From positions 25,067,340 through 25,131,339 of the forward strand of contig NC_136003.1 in assembly GCF_048128805.1 (NCBI RefSeq): a DNA stretch of 64,000 bases. The letters run 5' to 3'. Numbering within the stretch: the stretch's first letter is position 1; the number at the start of each line of letters is the position of its first letter. The notes below the pieces were generated by a model. It was given only the letters and a program-made list of their open reading frames with translations. It was not told the DNA's origin and did no database searches. The position numbers were made by a program, and so were the translations under genes. Source of the stretch: Centroberyx gerrardi (lineage: Eukaryota; Chordata; Actinopteri; Beryciformes; Berycidae). This document shows positions 49,442 to 61,503 of the stretch, in pieces.

Positions 49442-52047
49442 ATGGTAGACTATGCTAATCACAGTGGTAAGTTAAAGTTATCTTCTTTTCTGTGAACAAC
49501 ATTTAAGTTAGTACATTTTTATTGGATAACATAGCCTGTAGCCTGTCTGTTTACCTAACAGTCATGTCAAATATTTAGGCTAACACAGTGGCCTGTAGCC
49601 TGTTTACTTAACAGTCATGTCAAATATTTAGGCTAACAGTGGCCTTTTAGACTTAAACCAATATCTAGTTTTTAAACGGGCATTATACACTGATCACAAG
49701 CTAAAAGGGGCTTACAAACAGTCTGAAGAGCATTTAGACCAAAGTATTTCCACCCAGGCACACATGCCTTACATCTCTTGTTTTCAAACTCTCCATAAAG
49801 GCATAAGACACTTGCCTCCTTCTCTTATCCAGTCTGTGCAGAGAAACTGTGTAGCTGCTTCAGACGAGAGAAAAAAAAAAACCTCTGCCAAATCTGAGAT
49901 TTGCCAAACTGCATTTAGAAGCAACTATTAGGGCTAGTCTGTAAACACAAGGTTAAACCCAGAGACATCTGTTTCACTTGTCTATTTTTGTGTAAAAACG
50001 GTACTGTCAATAAAGTTAATCTCAAAATGTCTCTTCACTTCAAGCAGTCTAGTGCAGTTTCACCTGAAAAAGAGGTGAGCATTGACTCTTATTGATGAGA
50101 TAGTGTAACTTGTGGATGAAAGTTTCAGACAATGAATACCAACACTAGCTAATGTTAATACTGGTTGAGTGCTTTAGTTTATGGAATTGGAAATCTTTAT
50201 GGAAATGGAAACTATCTTACTAAACAAAGGAACTATTTTGGTAGGAAACTATTTGATATTTCAAAGTTGTTAAATTTCATATTGCATATTATTTCATACC
50301 TGTCTGGTGGATTGGATTACATATTAATCTCAGTGAGAAGTCAGAAATGCGAGTGTAGGCTATTGCATTTTCTTCCTTGAAAGGTGATGTTTGTGCCACT
50401 GTACAAAACTCAACAGAAGTGAGTTTATACAAGCATATTTTCACATTTTTCCCCAGGGGAGCGTCATGCCCCATGGACCCCCCCTAGCTGACTATTTTCA
50501 GGTTAGTGCCCTGTTAAATATTTTTTTTTTATGGCATTTCTGCTTTATTAGACAGGTTCACAGTGAAAAGAGACAGTGAAGGTGGGAGAGAGGGGGTGTC
50601 ACAGCAAGAAAGGATTCCAGGCCAAACTTTTCAAACGATTTCAAAAGTCACATTACTCTTTCTGTTGTGGACAGTGATGTGCAGAACAAAGTGAGTGCTC
50701 TGAATTAAGACAAAGGGAAATAAGCCAAGAACAAACCACATTAAATTATTTTTGTCTTCGGCTTTAGCCAATCAGAACTGAAGACCAGAACTATGTGTTT
50801 TATATGAACTTATAAACAGCCATTTATTAAACCAAATGAGACATAAAGAACTAATGACAGCTTAAACCCTTTGATGTGACAATGTATGAATACAATGAAA
50901 TGTCTGAATTTAACATAGCTGGGTTAACATTTCATAACAAGTAGTTAATAAATCAGAAATTTGGACTAATAAATCAGAAATTTGGACACAGTAACTTAGC
51001 CTAAAGTTTCCAATTCAGTGCATGAATAGAAATGTGTCTTTGTATCTGTATCTGCATGTTACTTTGATGTTAAATGATCTGATTCATGCTAATTTAAGCT
51101 GCTTAAGAGAAAATGCCAAGAAATGCATGAATGTGAAATAAATTATCATTGACTTTTGTAAATATTTAGATGTACCTACAACTGGAAACGGGAGTGGAGG
51201 GGTACGTTTTGTTTAATTGATGTTAACCTGTTATCTTTCTCTGCATCTATTACCTCTCCCTTTTTAGGGAAAGCTTTATTTAGATTTAATTGTGTAAATG
51301 GGGGCCGCTTGATTTTCCTATTTTACTATCTAAACTTCTACTTTCTGAAGTGCTTCTTCTCAGTGAACCTACAGTATAATACACAAGTAGTATTTAGTGA
51401 ATCCTGTTAGACAGGTTGGGTCACACCTTATTTCACCTTATAAGACACTGGGCTAATCAATGTTTTTTTTGTTTTGTTGTTTTTTATCACACAGAGCGGT
51501 GGGATGAGAAGCTATCAGGTAAGTTGCTATACAACTATATAACAATTACATAATTTCATGGTTATTTCTTGGAAACTCCTCCATGGAAGTCTTCCTCTAT
51601 TTTCCCTATAATTAGTACATGATGTCATGGTTCTTTCCAGAAAACTTCCTAAAAAATTAACAGTTACTTAACTCCTTTCAAGGAAATAACTTGGAAATTT
51701 AATAAAAAATAAAGCGTTGCCAAGCAAAGCAAATATTAGCAGTGTACATCATGTATTATCTAACAAACTAGGTGACTTTTTGACAACTTGCAGCGCTTCA
51801 CATTCAGTGTAAAACATACAATGTGTTCATATCACTCTAGGCTACATTCAATATTCATTCAACATTCAATATTTACTATTCTATAGCTATGTTGGAGCAG
51901 TATGACTTACAGTATTTTGAAGAGAATACAGGAAAGTGTGAATATATGCTAAGATGCTTGAGAGCAAGATAAAAAGTAACAAAATATTATAGGCCAATAA
52001 GAGTCATTCCTGCTCTTCTCATGCAGGCCAATCAAGTTACCAACTGA
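49442..52047 (+). CDS. Candidate micro-exon gene, 33-aa predicted product
   Basis: Four short blocks with consensus splice signals join in one frame. 49442-49466 (MVDYANHS plus one base; Kozak-like ccaaggATGG; donor gtaagt). 51170-51201 (D completed, then VPTTGNGSGG; acceptor tttag; donor gtacgt). 51495-51518 (SGGMRSYQ; acceptor acacag; donor gtaagt). 52027-52047 (ANQVTN then TGA; acceptor after a good pyrimidine tract, ctgctcttctcatgcag). The total is 102 nt. I do not recognise the peptide; it has no hydrophobic segment. An AATAAA near 53475 could be its poly(A) signal. It may equally be a non-coding RNA or chance; the phases agreeing at every junction is the main support. Confidence 0.3.
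49534..49641. repeat. Tandem duplication, two ~51-57 bp units
   Basis: Unit 1 (49534-49590) and unit 2 (49591-49641) both begin gcctgtagcctgt and both contain cagtcatgtcaaatatttag. They differ by small indels, so the duplication is fairly recent. Each unit is followed by a further gcct. Confidence 0.9.
50945..50988. repeat. Tandem duplication, two 21-bp units
   Basis: taataaatcagaaatttgg occurs twice back to back with a 21-bp period. Confidence 0.85.
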
Positions 52048-52273
52048 ACTGATGCTCCTTCTGGATCTTCTCATTAAGGTTTTTGGCCTTTGGCTTTATA
52101 ACCTTTCCAAGAATTGGAGGTAGAGTGTGTTATGACATGGAGTTTCTCCATGTGTGTATGAATCGCTGTGTACCGTCAAAAGGAGCTTTATAGCATTTTC
52201 AACTTCTGATGATCATTTACAGTAGATGTGGAGCTGATCACATGTCTGACTGATCAATACCTTTCAGAAAAGT

Positions 52274-52345
52274 AGGGGGCACCCAGATTTGAACTGGGGA
52301 CCTCTTGATCTGCAGTCAAATGCTCTACCACTGAGCTATACCCCC
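52274..52345 (-). tRNA. tRNA-Cys (anticodon GCA), copy 3
   Basis: 72 nt with the same acceptor, D and anticodon arms as copies 1 and 2. The T stem is CCCAG/CTGGG instead of TCCGG/CCGGA. The four differences fall as two complete pair changes (49-65 and 52-62), so pairing is preserved. The B box AGTTCAAATCT keeps the core. A TTTT terminator follows 3 nt after the 3' end (plus-strand agaaaagta). Confidence 0.96.
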
Positions 52346-52347
52346 TA

Positions 52348-54170
52348 TAGGAATATATTCATGGAGTGGTCTTCATCAGAGTAATGAATGGGCAACGACT
52401 TCAGCCAAATTGCATAACAATGTTCTTTCCAGATCATTGAATTGTCCCGCTGAGCTTCAGCCAGTCCTGCTGGATCAGACCCCCTGTGCTCTGCTCTCTG
52501 TCAGGTCTAAACACTGAGCTTACAGTATATGAAATGTATCTTCAACAGGAAATTATTTTAAGTTGCCATGGCAGCACAGATTGCCCGTGGCGTAATGTAA
52601 GGGTTCGTGAGGATGAGAACAGGCACTGAACTCGCTTTAAGCAGTTTTAGTACACTTCATAGGCACATTACAGAGCTCCAATAACTAGACGTCCTCTGGT
52701 TGACATGGCAACCGACAGATCACATGCACCAATCAGAGTGCGGGAACCAGATGTTATAAAAAAAATATGAGAAATACAAAAACATTACCTAAAATAATCC
52801 AATCTTTATCCAGTCTGTAGAAATTAATGAAGGTGCTGTTACTGAACTAATACATTTTCTCAAGATAAATACACAAACCATTATGCGGGTTGATAGTTGA
52901 TAAGTACCTGGACATAAAGTTGTTCATCTGTATTGAGCAACTCAGATTCTCCTTCTTAATGTTGTCATTCAGCTTGTAGACTAGTAGAGGTCGGTAGGCT
53001 ATATAAGAATAATATACACTGACTGTACAAAATATCTTCCTGATACTGAGTTGTAGCCCCTTTTGCACAATCCACATTCAATTATCTCAAAGTTTAAAAA
53101 TCCTTCTCTAATACCTCTTCGCTTCTCTTTATCTACATCTCCTCCATTGTGATTGGTATGGATTTAATAAGAGAAATCAGTAAGGGATAATGGCTTTTAC
53201 CTGGATTCACCTCATCAGTGTACTCCATGAAAAAAGTCTCTCAATATTTCATCCATCCAGTGTAATATCTTATTTATCTTATTTAGGAAATAGGAATGTT
53301 CAGAACGTGCTGTGAAATTAGTAGCAATTTCAGTGTCTGTGTGTGATTTGTTTGTTTAAAGTCAGTTATGACTATTCTGACTGAAACTTCACACCTGCTG
53401 CTGTAGACACTGTGTTATGTGTTTACAGTCTGGATTGTGGGATAGGGTACTGATAGTCCTTCCAGCTGTGAATCTAATAAAGGCTTAGCTGTTATTTTCT
53501 TGCCAAAGATCCCATGTTTTCTTTCAAAGCAGGACAGGAGATGAAAGCAGCGGCTCAGAGAGGTGGTGGAGTCTACCGCAGCGCTTGTAAAGCTAGTTTT
53601 TTTTTATCAGTTTGCGTACCATAAAAAACAAGGCTTTCACATAACGGCTGGAAATTAAACTGCAACAAAAAAACGCTGTTCTATTTCATGTAAGCCACAA
53701 AAGTCTGTTAGAATACAGACGCAGTGTTTCGAGGAGTAATAAAGAGACTTAGCATGGAATTTGTAATATCACAACTACCACTGACTTTCAAACTGGCATC
53801 ATGAGCAGCTCTCCATGTCTAGTCCATGGTGTTACATGTGTCAAACATTTCTCACTGTCCATGCAGCTCAGTCTACGCACTGGACAGAGGGAGGCGCCAT
53901 ACTGCTGCCCAGTGAAACTCCTATTTCTGCGGTTATCAGTCAGAATGGGAGAGGGAGGTTAGAGCTTTGAGAGAAGAATAAATTATAGATTTCGAAAAGT
54001 GAAACAAAGAGAATAACTCGGACGGCCAGGCCCTTTGAAGCACGAAGAGGAAATGCTTTCTCTCCTGCTGCAAAGCCCCATCGGTTGATCCTTGTGTCAT
54101 TGCAATCACCATGGCAACGGAAGACCAGCGCTGAGGAGGAGAGAAAGGGTGTAGACAGGAACAGGGTGTG
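52348..54170. other. Gap between tRNA-Cys copy 3 and the candidate plxdc1 exon
   Basis: No recognised exon. An AATAAA occurs near 53475. The last 300 bp before 54170 look like a 5' flank, with ccatggcaacggaag at about 54109-54123. Confidence 0.45.
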
Positions 54171-54173
54171 TGT

Positions 54174-54198
54174 AGAGAGAGAGAGAGAGAGAGAGAGA
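54174..54198. repeat. (GA)n microsatellite in a putative 5'UTR
   Basis: GA run about 135 bp before the signal-peptide ATG at 54332. Confidence 0.9.
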
Positions 54199-54331
54199 TT
54201 TTGAGGGAGGAAGAGAGTGAAGAGCAGTGTGAAAGTGGGACTCGGAGAAAACTGTTTTGGAAAGAGAAGAGACAAAGAGCTGTGTTTTTGCTCTTTGTTT
54301 TTTTTTTTTGTTGTTTTTTTCGCTGCTGAAC

Positions 54332-54410
54332 ATGTGTTTCAGTTTGGTGATGCTATTCCTCTGTCTCTCCCAAACGGATTTGGGAAGAGTTTGGGCTCGA
54401 CAGCAAACAG
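54332..54410 (+). CDS. plxdc1: Candidate first coding exon with signal peptide, possibly plxdc1
   Basis: The ATG opens MCFSLVMLFLCLSQTDLG, then RVWARQQT, and ends at a strong donor (ACAG/gtgagc) at phase 1. The hydrophobic stretch after Met is a typical secretory signal. In human, PLXDC1 (TEM7, a single-pass receptor with a plexin-like domain) is the next gene beyond ARL5C and has the same orientation as ARL5C; this exon occupies that position and strand. No downstream plxdc1 exon was found in the remaining 9.6 kb, so intron 1 would have to extend past the window. The identity rests on position and the signal peptide only. Confidence 0.4.
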
Positions 54411-55227
54411 GTGAGCTTTCCTTCTGCTTGACCACTCTTCCCTGTTCATCATCATGTCTTTCAGCATTGCTTTACTCTCCCCAACCTCACCTGTACTGCC
54501 TCCTCAACACATGGGAACCGCTCTCAACTCTCTTAAGGTCACACAGCTGCTTCAGCCTACAAAGGTATGGCCAACCTCTCTTGCATCCGCTCTACTTTTT
54601 TTCCTTTAATCCATGTCCATTTTTATTTTTGTCCCAGCAATGAAACTTTGCATGAGCACACTTTGGTTGATTGGTTACTGCAGCCGTTAGCCTATTTGTC
54701 CTGAAGTTGGCCAAATAATTAATGTTCATATTAATTTATTGGCCCTTGGATGCCGTGCGTGCTACTGCTGCTATTCTAACTCACTGTAAACCACAGAGCT
54801 CCAGCAGGAATCTTTATGGAGCGGCAAATGGGCATGCCATGCCCTTTTTGTTTTATTCAGAAAAGTGAGTGACCTAGTTTACAATGAAGTGTACCATAAA
54901 AATACCCTATTCCACAAGCATGCGACCGAGTCTAAACAACAACCCGCAAACAGCCTAGGTCAGGTTTAAAATTAGATTTTGTTTTTTTCTTCTTTTGGCC
55001 TCCCTGCTAGTCTAGAGTCTGGAACAATCCTGGGAGGCTTTGTCAACTGAATTGCCAGAGAGAGGGCATGGGATTAAGATTTGTCACTTTTGAAAGAACA
55101 GGACTTTATTATGTTTATGCATGTTGATGCAAGTGTGCCCTATGTGCCTTAATTGGGAGTGGAGGGAGTGGAGATGTGTGCTTTGAATATATTACCTATA
55201 TATTATACCTAAAAATTTGTTCTTAAG

Positions 55228-55269
55228 TGATCTGCCTGGTAAAATAAAGGTTAAATAAATAAATAAAAG
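55228..55269 (+). mobile_element. Retroelement 3' tail with AAAT repeats
   Basis: gatctgcctggtaaaataaa followed by ggttaaataaataaataaa is the familiar end of a dispersed teleost retroelement. The 5' part is not recognisable. Confidence 0.5.
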
Positions 55270-58200
55270 AAGAACTGAAGAACTCAATTGGTCTTGTCTT
55301 CCCATAAATTCCATCACCGCCCCCACTCCTCTTTATCAGTTGCACCAGCTCTTTACAAGGCGCTGTCGGTGATAACGGAGATACATTTAAGCCGAAACTT
55401 CATCATTACTGCTTTTCCCTATATTGCATATCAGCATCCATTGATCTGATGAACTCCTTTTTTGCTGGCATGATTCTACAGGACAGGAAATACATGTACT
55501 ATACTTATTGTCCTTGATAAAACCAAGCAACACTTTAAAAACAGCTTGAAAAAAAAAAAGTCGAATGATTCATTATTCCTAGTGCTGTGCAGGAGGCGCT
55601 TAGATATGCGCTTGCAACATAGTGGGTTCAACTGTGGGTACTGACCCTCCATATACTCCTCTCCATTGCCGTATTCGCTCTCTTATCTATCTTGTCACTC
55701 TCCATTATATACTGTTCGGTTAAAAAAAGAACTACGGCCCTCAGAGAGCCATCTACAGCATCGAAACCAGATTAGAAAAACACAGAACCCTGGGATGAAA
55801 ATGAATTGTGCACCGGGTGATGACCTCAGTGTTGGCTTCCTGTCCCCTGTCCCGCTGAGAAGTTTGCTTAACAAATAGCTTGAAGCTGGTCCAGGGCATT
55901 CTGGGGCTAAGCGTGAATTGGAAGGAATAGAAAAGAAGAGTGAGAAACATTGTTCTGTGAGATTGGATCTTACGTCAGATGTTATTGTCACAGTGGATCA
56001 CAGTGGAAGTCGCGTGCAATTTTATGGATTTGTGACAGCCATAGAAATATTTTAGGAAAAATAAAGTGGCAAGAACGTAAACTGAACTCAACAGCTTGAA
56101 CGGTTCTCTGCTAAGATCTAAACAACTTATTCTTCAGAAAATGACTAATTTTGTTGGAACTTGGAACAGCATTTGTACAGGAGTGGTTGTGGCTTTCTGG
56201 GTTGTGACTCCTTCACTTACAGTATCTCTCTTATCGGACAGTGAAAAGTAGAAACAATCTCTTTATCTCACCCATGAGGGGGTTGGATTTCACCATAACA
56301 GAAAAAAGTGAGGTAATCACTACACCCGTTTTCATAACAAGCCTCGACCACGATGAATGAAATATCTCGTTTTCATCATGTGTTTTACTTTAAAATGTCA
56401 CTGACCCTGTGCCACTCTCTGAAGGAGGTTAATGTTATTGGATTTGTCATTTTAAAGATTCTCAGGTGTTATGGATTTTATTAAAGAGACTCCTCTCGAA
56501 GTACTAATCCCATCATAACTGTCACTGTCTTATATCAGTAACTCCTTTACTGGCCAAAATACACATTACTAAAGAGGAGAGACATAACACAACCTCTTAA
56601 TATTTTATAGCAGATAGGCAGATTGAATAATATGGGAGAGTGGACTGAAATGGGGCTAGTGTCAAATATAAACCGCTGTGAATCTGTGACACAAAAGTGT
56701 ATTTCCACTTCACTTCCACTTCTTTAAATGAATGAAAGTGAGGTGTCGCACATCTGTGATTCGACCGGACGTCTTGAAACGAACCATGCATGTTTATTGT
56801 GGGTGACGGTCAGGAGTCCATGCCAGCTCCTGCAGCCTCTCCTCAGGAAAGGGTGTGCCCTGTCACCCCCGCTCTGCGCTGACCGCTCACAGAAAAAGGC
56901 ATGGAAATGTTGTGGTTTGGTGCCGCTTGCTTGAGCAACTGGACAGAAGTCAGTCTTACTCTACAAAACTGTCTGCTCTTTTGTTGCTTTCTGTTTTGTC
57001 TTACTGGGTGTCTTACATTTTGAATTTACTTTTCAAAATACCCGACATCCTTTGTGTCAGTATTGCTCTCATTGCCTCAGTCGTTCATACCTTTACACCC
57101 AGAAACAGACGGGGCCTGCACTAAATTCAGTGCAGACCTCATATGGTCGTCTCTATGTTCTTGACCAGTCACATTTTTCTCACTTTTTACATCTGACTCA
57201 CCAACACCATTTCTAATGTGGGACAATGAGGTAGATTTGGATTCACAATAAGAGAGTTGGCTGTTGTGCTCACAACTGAACAGAGATAGAGGCAATTATC
57301 TATTATTAGCCATTACCTTCTAACTGAGGCACCGCCCTGTTCTTGTCCTAAAAGAGGAGCAGGCAAACAAAAAAACAAACCCAGGCTCATCTGCCTTTTG
57401 ATTCACCACTTCATTGCAATCCTTTCTCCTTTTGCATTATTTTATGGATTTTTTGGACATTTTTATTTCATGATATACACAAGAATGTAAAAACAGATTG
57501 GAGAAGTAGTGTTTAAATCAATGTGCTCGGCATGGACAATATACAAAATGTTGGAAGTTTTATCTGACATAGCCTACATATTTTATAGGCCATCAACTGA
57601 AAACTCAAACATCAAATCCCCATTGTAAAGCAGCCAAGATGAATTCTTGCAATCCTGCAAATGGGTGATGGACAAAATAAAGTAAATGTGCAAAAAAAAG
57701 AATATAAGCCAAAAGTTGTCTTTTTGGTCTGTGTTAATTATGGGATGCATAGGTGTCACCATTATGTTGTTTCTAAGAATACTGCATACTTACAGCTGCA
57801 AAGCCAGGTTTTGTATCACTACTGATTTAAGGTCAAAAGGTATTGAAAGGCATCTAAAATATTGGGTTCTTACAATGAGAACACTCATTTTATTTATGTT
57901 TATGTGTATTTGTACTTATATTGTGGAAAAATAAATCTAATAGTTGCACAGAAAAAATAATGAAATCTGCTTTCATTTAACAAATACAGGTATCCAAAAA
58001 AAAGCATTGTTTTAGAACTGGTTTCTGTTTTGTTTTGTTTTTTTGTAATACATTTTTCATATTATTTTTGAATTGGAACCGGTATTAAGTTCCAAGAAAT
58101 TTCTTAAGACACCCAGACCTTGGAGTAGACGTTGTCAGATGAATTTAACTCAGAAACCATGTTAAAACCGTGTGCTTTCCTGGTCCATTTGAGGTCTCTA

Positions 58201-58874
58201 TCTTACAGAATATGGTTGAGAGACTGGGAAAAAAAATTACAGTTTTGGCTTGTTGAACCAAAACGGGCAAAGAAAACAATAGATGCCCTGGCCAGGCCTT
58301 TCCACCCCCACCTTCCTCCCATTCTGTCCTCTAGTTTAATGGTTTCAGAGAGGAGAGGGGGAGTTTCTGTCAATCTTATCTAGCAGACAACCTACAATCT
58401 GACTCCTCTCTCCTTGTTTTGGTGCTGTGCCAATGATTTTAATACTGCTGGCCTGGAGACCAATGACCTGAGCAGACATGATAAGCCATAACTTATATTC
58501 AATCTGCACCCCTCCCCACTTTTACATAAATCAAGATATGTTTATCTGACCTCAGCAGCCCTGCACACATCATTTCTGCTCTTACCTCATGCCACAACAG
58601 GGCGGATTCGGAGCTCAACAATCACGTCTAGGTTTAACGTATTAACTGTCACGAACGCATTGACGCAGGACTTGCAGTGAACCGAAGGGCGGAGGGAAAT
58701 ACTCATGAACAAATATAATAAGCTTTGTATGAGGTCAGTGCACTCTGGTTGTCACTTCAGGCACTGGTTAAATGAGGTGTTGTGCAGTTTTGATGGCTGT
58801 GAAAGACATCAGTATCATGATATTGTTTGATGCACTGTAATGTCTAAAGCAGGCCTCACCAACCAACCAACGTC

Positions 58875-59472
58875 CAGTGGTGGAAAGAGTACTACAATGT
58901 CCTACTCCAGTATAAGTATTAGTATTATTAGTTTGCTGATATTTTACTTAAATAGAAGTAAAGGCACTGGTGTAAAAAAATCACTTTAGCTCATTTAAAA
59001 TGTACCCAGAGTAAGATAAGATAGCACTTTACTGATCCCCTTGGGGAAATTCAGGAAAAGTAAAGGTGAGTTACTTTTTAGAAGAGAGAACGTTGTTAGA
59101 TGTGATCTTATTTATGCAATTCTAAAAGAGAGTAGGGTTCAAACTCGATTCTTTTAATTGGAAAAAATGGAAGTTACAAAATAAAGTGCACAAAGTAAAG
59201 TCAGCTTGCTCTTTCTTTGCTAACTGACCGTTCACTGCAAATGGCTCCACAATTTGTCAATTTATGATGTTCCAGTTTCTGTTGCTTATATGGAGAGCCA
59301 CAAAATCTGTACTCTGTAATGGATGTTATTTCAAAAGTACATTTCAGCAAAAACATACTTAAAAATAAAATTACTTTCTGAGTTTAAAAAATACCCAAAA
59401 AAGTACAAGTACACAAAAAAGCTACTCAATTACAGTAACGAGAGTAAATGTAATTAGTTACTTCCAGCCACT
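58875..59472. mobile_element. hAT-type non-autonomous element (MITE), ~600 bp
   Basis: The left end cagtggtggaaagagtac and the right end, in reverse complement agtggctggaagtaac, are the terminal repeats of a very common teleost hAT MITE. The inside carries its typical aagtac/gtaaa runs. No clear 8-bp target duplication is visible. A 42-bp LINE-tail-like piece lies at 59012-59053. Part of the same family recurs at 63831-64000. Confidence 0.65.
59012..59053 (-). mobile_element. LINE tail fragment inside the hAT MITE
   Basis: In reverse complement it reads tgaatttccccaaggggatc, then agtaaagtgctatcttatct. This is the same tail type as 43390-43482. Confidence 0.5.
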
Positions 59473-60589
59473 AAACCGAGTTGAGGCTGCATATTCGAGC
59501 CACGTCCTACTAGACAATGAACATCTGCAAAAATGCAGTGAGAAAGGATTAAGTTCTAGTGTCAGTTTTCTCATTAGGACTGGATAGTAAAAGTAGAAGA
59601 GGGAGTTGCTTCAGCTGGGAGGTATAAGAACATCTACATGCAAGGAAGGTTTCTGTTGTCAGTTTATACTTCACAAAGTGCAGAATGACTCTGAATTCAA
59701 AGCTTCTGTTTTTCAGCAGCCTAGTTCTTATGGCTTCATCTGGTGTCTCCTGGGCTACTCTGCCCATTTTGAAACCAACTAGGTGTCACATTGTTGTGCA
59801 CAATGTGGGTTCGGCGCTGGGTGGGAGTTCACTTTCGTAGCCACACCATAATTTCTGGCACCCCACTGAGCCCTGCCCTTGTCCCCTAGGAAGTTATTTC
59901 AGTCTTGTGAGGTTTTGCAGACCTCAAGAACCAGTTTTGTCACAAATCATGTTACTGAACGTGCAAACACTTAGACTAGTTAGCTACCCCCACCCCATCT
60001 TTAATTAACCAGTCTGATTTTTGTATTCATTTGCATGTTATCAGTTTCAAACTAGCACACATCTTCAATCTGGCCTGGCAGAATGTGTTCGATTCTGGAC
60101 AGTCGGTATGAAGCCTCTATGGAAAACGCTGTATTCACTCAGTTAAATGTGAATACCAAAAATAAATCAAGCATTCCTTTGTCTGATTTGCAACCCATTT
60201 ATAGGAGTGGGATGGGAGCTGAAATAGAGTGCCTTGGCTACATCAAACAACCTCTCTTATCCTCTGTCACTTGCTTATTGAGACACACCTGAGGGGAGTA
60301 AACTTCACTTCTTGCTGCTTTCAAGTGCTCCTCTCAAACTCCGGTATCTGACCTAGGTTCTAATTTACAGCTTGTCCCGCACGCTTCTGAAATAAAAAAT
60401 AAAAAAAAATTGACCCAGTAACATCTTTACAGGTGGATTTATTTAGAATAAATTTGTGAAAACAGACAAGTCAGTGTCAAACAAATTGACTACATCACTC
60501 TCCAGCAGTTGCTGACATACCTGTCTTATTATTGGCCCCCTAAAGTCACATCACAGGTATCAGTAAATTCGTCCTTTCCGTAACAAGAT

Positions 60590-60960
60590 TCCCACTATCG
60601 CATTTACCACTTTGTTGGGTCGTTCACGTGCGCTCTACTCATAATCGCAGAACATCAGACCGCACCTGTTCCGGTGATGCCCCACGAATTGCCTGGCGAC
60701 CACATCCATGCCGGCGACATGGATGCTGGCGACCAATTCCGCCTCCATTCATTTTCTATGGGACGCGAGTAATTCGCTGCGCTGAGCATGCTGGGATAGC
60801 TCGCGGCGCGGTGAAGGGCGGTACAGAAGTTGAGCTCAAGTTAACTTTATGCAAATGTACGCGTCTCGAGAGCCAATCACTTTCGAGGCTGCAGCACCGA
60901 CGCCTTATCTGTACAACGAGAAAATGCGAAGTTAAACTCGTGAAGAATGTGACACTTGTA
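60590..60960. repeat. CpG-rich block, possibly a PIF/Harbinger-type MITE
   Basis: Contains repeated tggcgacca, the inverted pair catccatg/catggatg, and ttttctatgggacgcgag followed by ctcgcggcgcgg. It is much richer in CpG than the flanks. The style is that of a teleost non-autonomous DNA element, but I cannot confirm the family. The open frame across it (about 112 codons) has no recognised motif and an Arg-rich composition, as expected from GC-rich non-coding DNA. Confidence 0.35.
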
Positions 60961-61410
60961 TCGTAGCTGATAATCTAACCATGTAAAAAAAATAAATGTA
61001 GCGAATCTCTTAGTTAGACTAACGTTGTTGTGAAGCAGTCATTTCCATTTGGGCAAAGGAGAAAAGCCTGTAAATCACGGACGTAGACCTACAATCCAAT
61101 CCAATGCACCCGCAGGTTTTCCAGCAGTTGAGGTGGGCGGGCTGGGGGCATGGATAGGCTGGGGGCAACACCAGAGTTAGCGTTAGCATGAAACAGCAAA
61201 CAATCACACACCTTAAATGCACAAAACAAAAGCGAATAAAGACGACGTTACATGGATAATCTACAGGTGTTTGAGCGTGGGCAGTCTAACCGGACCAAGA
61301 GAAGACCCGGTGGAGTTCACCCTGCTCAGTTTAATCTGCTCAACACGAAACAGTCCCGGCAGAAAACACCGGAGCAGCAGAGGCGAACTCTTCGCGGCAG
61401 CCAAGCTCAC

Positions 61411-61503
61411 CACGGCATGAGGTTCACGGTGTTTCTGTCCAGGAAATTGAGCCTCACGGAGTGATTCTCTGAGCTTTTTTGTTCGAAGCAGGCCCTCCGC
61501 CAT
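61411..61503 (-). CDS. Candidate minus-strand first coding exon (MAEGLLRTKKLRESL)
   Basis: The ATG at 61503-61501 is in a good context (gaaATGGCGG). It opens MAEGLLRTKKLRESL and continues 16 more residues to a consensus donor, GTG/gtgagc, at phase 0. Some 100 nt upstream lies the TATA/CRE block at 61631-61652. The peptide is Lys/Arg/Glu-rich and unrecognised, and no downstream exon was identified. Without splicing, the frame runs on to about 61261. Confidence 0.3.

Larger units (their letters stand above)
54411..61400. other. Long region without recognised exons (possible plxdc1 intron 1)
   Basis: I looked for plexin-domain, cysteine-rich or transmembrane exons and saw none. Contents noted: a LINE-like tail at about 55228-55269 (gcctggtaaaataaaggtta then AAAT repeats), a hAT-type MITE at 58875-59472, and a CpG-rich block from about 60590 to 60960. 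The rest is AT-rich single-copy-looking sequence. Confidence 0.5.

Noticed and set aside
50457-50501. Candidate exon (GSVMPHGPPLADYFQ) between micro-exons 1 and 2
   Set aside because: The splice signals look fair, but entering from the 49466 donor the frame hits a stop, and its exit phase does not fit the next exon.
53531-53570. Possible exon after ttcaaagcag (GQEMKAAAQRGG...)
   Set aside because: A good acceptor and an open frame, but no convincing donor and no frame link to neighbouring candidate exons.
60628-60966. 112-codon plus-strand frame in the CpG-rich block
   Set aside because: Arg/Cys/His-rich composition without motif, inside a segment with inverted and direct repeats that looks like a DNA element.
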